Below, in pieces: positions 38,520 through 39,107 of a stretch of DNA of 39,107 nt. Each line of letters starts with the position of its first letter. Within the stretch, counting starts at the first letter, position 1. Origin of the DNA: a virus. Location: the IMG/VR virus record IMGVR_UViG_3300042507_006522, positions 1 through 39,107 of that record. One strand, 5' to 3'. The position numbers and the translations under genes were made by a program. The notes under the pieces are model-generated. The model was given only the letters and a program-made list of their open reading frames with translations. It did no database searches and was not told the origin of the DNA.

Positions 38520-39017
38520 ATGAAAACAAACAGTTGGAAAAAATCTGGTAAAAAACCAAAAGACACGCCTAAAGAAACGTTCATTGAAATAACAAATAAT
38601 TCTGAATCTATGGCACAAGCTTGTGCTGAGTTGGGTTGGCATTTTGGTACATTTAGAAAATATGCCAAAATGTATGGATGTTATGATCCTTCAAAAGGAA
38701 GAAAGTGGGTTAAAAACACATCTCCCTTTCAAAAAGGTTATAAATCTGAACGAACTATATCTTTAGAAGATATTATTTACAAGAATAAACATCCTCAATA
38801 TAACACAGGAAGAGTAAAAAGAAGATTGTTAGAAACTGGGTTAAAAGAACATAAATGTGAAAAATGTAATCTAACAGAATGGAATAATGTGCCTATACCT
38901 TTGGAATTAAATCATATAGATGGTAATAGACATAACCATCATATTTCTAATTTAGAAATAATTTGCCCTAATTGTCACGCTCAAACAGACAACTATAGAG
39001 GTAAGAATAAGATATAA
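38520..39017 (+). CDS. HNH homing endonuclease
   Basis: A 165-aa protein. The N-terminal half has a helix-turn-helix-like stretch (MAQACAELGWHFGTFRKYAK, about residues 31-50) for DNA binding. The C-terminal half has a zinc pair CEKC (113-116), the HNH core LELNHIDGNRHNHHISNL with the catalytic His, then CPNCHAQT, the second zinc pair. It sits alone between tRNA genes with its own late promoter, the usual setting for a free-standing homing endonuclease. Confidence 0.88.
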   Translation: MKTNSWKKSGKKPKDTPKETFIEITNNSESMAQACAELGWHFGTFRKYAKMYGCYDPSKGRKWVKNTSPFQKGYKSERTISLEDIIYKNKHPQYNTGRVKRRLLETGLKEHKCEKCNLTEWNNVPIPLELNHIDGNRHNHHISNLEIICPNCHAQTDNYRGKNKI

Positions 39018-39022
39018 ACAAC

Positions 39023-39072
39023 ACTCCCCGAGTTCAACCTGGAACGTATGCTGGGCCATTTTGTAGGGGAGT
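39023..39072 (+). other. Structured non-coding stretch between the HNH and tRNA genes
   Basis: A perfect 7-bp outer stem ACTCCCC (39023-39029) / GGGGAGT (39066-39072) encloses a 4-bp hairpin GTTC-AACCTG-GAAC (39032-39045). The outer stem has acceptor-stem length, but 50 nt is too short for a tRNA and no T arm exists. It is possibly a small structured RNA or tRNA remnant. Confidence 0.35.
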
Positions 39073-39076
39073 ACCA

Positions 39077-39107
39077 GCCCGAGTAGCTCAATAGGTAGAG
39101 CAGCTGA
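39077..39107 (+). tRNA. tRNA, 5' part cut by the window edge
   Basis: The first 31 nt of a tRNA: acceptor strand GCCCGAG, T8-A9, a D arm GCTC-AATAGGTA-GAGC, A26 and the anticodon-stem strand GCTGA. The anticodon lies beyond the window, so the amino acid is unknown. Confidence 0.8.

Noticed and set aside
39023-39072. A short tRNA with a 7-bp acceptor stem
   Set aside because: Only 50 nt between stem ends, no T arm and no anticodon arm can be drawn.

Overview
The window is one contiguous piece of a large, AT-rich, virulent tailed-phage genome. All convincing genes lie on the + strand, they are tightly packed, and many overlap by 1-4 nt. The head genes are of T4 type: a gp17-like terminase, gp20-like portal, gp21-like protease, gp22-like scaffold and gp23-like capsid protein. 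A T4-type sliding clamp, a family B DNA polymerase and probable gp13/14/15 neck and tail-completion proteins are also present. No integrase or repressor is visible. Start codons are preceded by A-rich stretches rather than strong Shine-Dalgarno sequences, which suggests, without proving, a Bacteroidota host.

Layout: (1) 1-3556, nucleotide genes: the 3' end of a QueE-like gene, thymidylate synthase, GTP cyclohydrolase I, a dUTPase/dCTP-deaminase-fold enzyme and small proteins. (2) 3553-9335, a membrane protein, three Ser/Thr/Gly-rich fibre proteins (one with 18 HAEG repeats) and a glycosyltransferase of the autotransporter-heptosyltransferase type. (3) 9383-13172, a GIY-YIG endonuclease, an FAD dehydrogenase, a P-loop kinase and small proteins. 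(4) 13148-27170, DNA packaging, head and neck genes with a PhoH ATPase. (5) 27214-32666, a DNA polymerase split in two by a second GIY-YIG endonuclease, an LRR-tailed protein and the sliding clamp. (6) 32681-35428, small genes and a GroES/GroEL pair. (7) 35483-37649, small membrane proteins and a GH19 endolysin, probably the lysis module. (8) 37725-39107, a coiled-coil protein, tRNA-Leu(UAA), an HNH endonuclease, a structured non-coding stretch and the start of another tRNA.

Two promoter classes can be read by eye. One is TTGGAA-like, a 17-nt spacer, then TATAWT; it precedes nucleotide, replication, chaperonin and tRNA genes. The other is a lone TATTTATT/TATTTATA box like the T4 late promoter TATAAATA; it precedes virion, lysis and homing-endonuclease genes. 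In both classes several boxes start exactly 12 nt before an ATG, so the expected transcription start falls on the start codon (leaderless mRNA). Strong terminators run directly into promoters, and in some cases the hairpin itself contains the -35 element.

The most interesting points are the leaderless promoter geometry and fused terminator-promoters; a sequence shared, at identical spacing after a predicted protease site, by the capsid protein and a second head-cluster protein; a glycosyltransferase beside Ser-rich fibres that lacks its family's metal-binding cysteines; and a polymerase split immediately before catalytic motif C.
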